Positions 63,436 through 64,000 of a DNA stretch of 64,000 nucleotides are shown in pieces (positions within the stretch are counted from its first letter, which is position 1; the number at the start of each line of letters is the position of its first letter). The DNA comes from Halonatronum saccharophilum DSM 13868 (GTDB lineage Bacteria; Bacillota; Halanaerobiia; Halobacteroidales; Halobacteroidaceae). Below the pieces are notes generated by a model. That model was not told the DNA's origin. It made no database searches and worked only from the letters and a program-made list of their open reading frames with translations. The DNA is taken from assembly GCF_000517025.1 (NCBI RefSeq), contig NZ_KI912094.1, positions 146,013-210,012 of the forward strand. The letters are read 5' to 3'. Made by a program: the position numbers and the translations under genes.

Positions 63436-63512
63436 AATTACCCCTCCAATTTTATGTAAGCTTAATTTTTATACTGATAACCCCTACAAACTTTAGCTCA
63501 AACATCATCTCA

Positions 63513-63582
63513 TATCATTTTTATGTTATGTTTGTGTTAACTATTTAATGATAATTATAATCATTTTCTTTTCCTTTGTCAA
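63513..63582 (-). promoter_or_regulatory. dapF promoter with 11-bp-spaced TTAACA repeats
   Basis: Minus strand TTGACA (63577-63582), 17-bp spacer, TATAAT (63554-63559). TTAACA (63535-63540), ATAACA (63524-63529) and a degenerate ATGATA (63513-63518) follow at 11-bp spacing, starting 13 bp after the -10. Confidence 0.78.
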
Positions 63583-63666
63583 GTGTTTTTACTAAAATAA
63601 TATAACCTAACAGATGTATATTTCTTAGATTTCCACACTTTATAGAATTTAATCTATCAATATAAT

Positions 63667-63713
63667 AAAAGATAAAGCCGTTAAACTTTTGAAAGTTCAA
63701 CGGCTTTATCTTT
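63667..63713 (-). terminator. Terminator of the gene at the right edge
   Basis: Long stem AAAGATAAAGCCGTT/AACGGCTTTATCTTT with a further AACTTT/AAAGTT pair, then TATTATATTG on the minus strand. Confidence 0.88.
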
Positions 63714-63731
63714 TATTATAAATCCAACTTT

Positions 63732-64000
63732 TTACCCTAATAACTTATCGACTATACTGCGCCTTCTTTCTTCTACTTCATCAAAGTCCATAGCTTCTAC
63801 ATAAAATTCCTCAAGCTCATCATGTAAAGATTTAGCTTCTTGGATATAAGAGAGCGCTTTAGAAATCACCTGCTTATAATAACCCTCAACCTCTTTAATC
63901 TCCTCTTTATGACTTTCGATAGTATCTATGTCTAAGCACTCCACCATATCAACTACAATATCACCTTCTCTAGAAGGATCTATTATATGAGGAGAGGTTC
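63732..64000 (-). CDS. C-terminal part of a probable P-loop ATPase/nucleotide-kinase-like protein (partial)
   Basis: The open frame continues past the right edge without a start (IIDPSREGDIVVDMVECLDIDTIE is in frame beyond the first internal Met), so this is only the last 89 codons. The tail is a helical, acidic stretch with KALSYIQEAKSLHDELE and FYVEAMDFDEVEE, which resembles the end of a spore-former family of P-loop ATPases of unknown role. The nucleotide-binding part lies outside the window, so the call rests on memory of the tail pattern alone. Confidence 0.45.
   Translation of the reverse strand, partial: TSPHIIDPSREGDIVVDMVECLDIDTIESHKEEIKEVEGYYKQVISKALSYIQEAKSLHDELEEFYVEAMDFDEVEERRRSIVDKLLG

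Noticed and set aside
1-64000. tRNA, rRNA or T-box elements
   Set aside because: Gaps were scanned on both strands for tRNA T-loop and T-box core patterns; none was convincing.

Overview
The window looks like a chromosomal piece of a low-GC (roughly one third G+C by eye), endospore-forming, anaerobic Bacillota of the clostridial/halanaerobial kind. The reasons are a dipicolinate synthase cluster in a Bacillus-like order, YlxY/YmxH/TepA/YlzJ sporulation-neighbourhood genes, a GerM-type protein, the DapL route to diaminopimelate, and a 2-hydroxyacyl-CoA dehydratase with its activase. Nearly all genes lie on the minus strand. No rRNA, tRNA, phage, transposase or CRISPR was found.

Layout. 1-430: end of an ABC-2 type exporter ATPase. 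737-5337: dUTPase, VanW protein and two NodB-type deacetylase paralogues, facing a CwlD-GerM fusion. 5360-10763: DUF4126 membrane protein, queuosine operon (queC-queD-queE-folE2), dehydratase plus activase. 11037-11195: candidate small RNA. 11248-22776: lysine/DAP/dipicolinate block (ymxH, YflT-like protein, lysine riboswitch, dapB2, dpaA, dpaB, dapB1, asd, aspartokinase, dapA) followed by rnj, tepA and ylzJ. 22950-31516: complete phosphate regulon (phoP, phoR, two pstS, pstC, pstA, pstB, phoU), with four-repeat Pho boxes before each pstS. 31679-34879: argG, GNAT, argH. 35130: Fur-family regulator. 35989-44354: accessory genes (a frameshifted serine hydrolase, epimerase, CPBP protease, two GNATs, methyltransferase, S41 protease). 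44582-50054: znuABC, flavodoxin, HD-GYP and a LysM/M23 protein; the zinc operon, flavodoxin and HD-GYP promoters carry Fur/Zur-like palindromes. 50599-60887: nitrogen block (argF, glnK, amt, nadE, glnA, small CooT-like gene, an ammonium transporter fused to a chemoreceptor signalling domain, asnB). 61306-63435: dapL and dapF. 63732-64000: end of a probable P-loop ATPase.

How it fits together. The window encodes every step from aspartate to meso-diaminopimelate (aspartokinase, Asd, DapA, DapB, DapL, DapF) and the branch to dipicolinate. A lysine riboswitch stands before the main block. The nitrogen block holds ammonium uptake, sensing (P-II and the Amt-MCP fusion) and assimilation (GlnA, AsnB, NadE).

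The strongest unusual signals are these. (1) The Amt-MCP fusion appears to be a duplicated Amt joined to a chemotaxis signalling module. (2) The octamer GGGCCAAC is hugely over-represented, with 29 sites located on both strands and in all coding frames. (3) There is a family of about twenty intergenic palindromic elements whose arms are 7-nt periodic, with a different heptamer in each element; they sometimes supply stop codons to neighbouring genes. (4) 11-bp-spaced TTAACA-type repeats lie just downstream of the -10 boxes of the glnA-side, amt-mcp and dapF promoters. (5) There is an orphan small-RNA gene.
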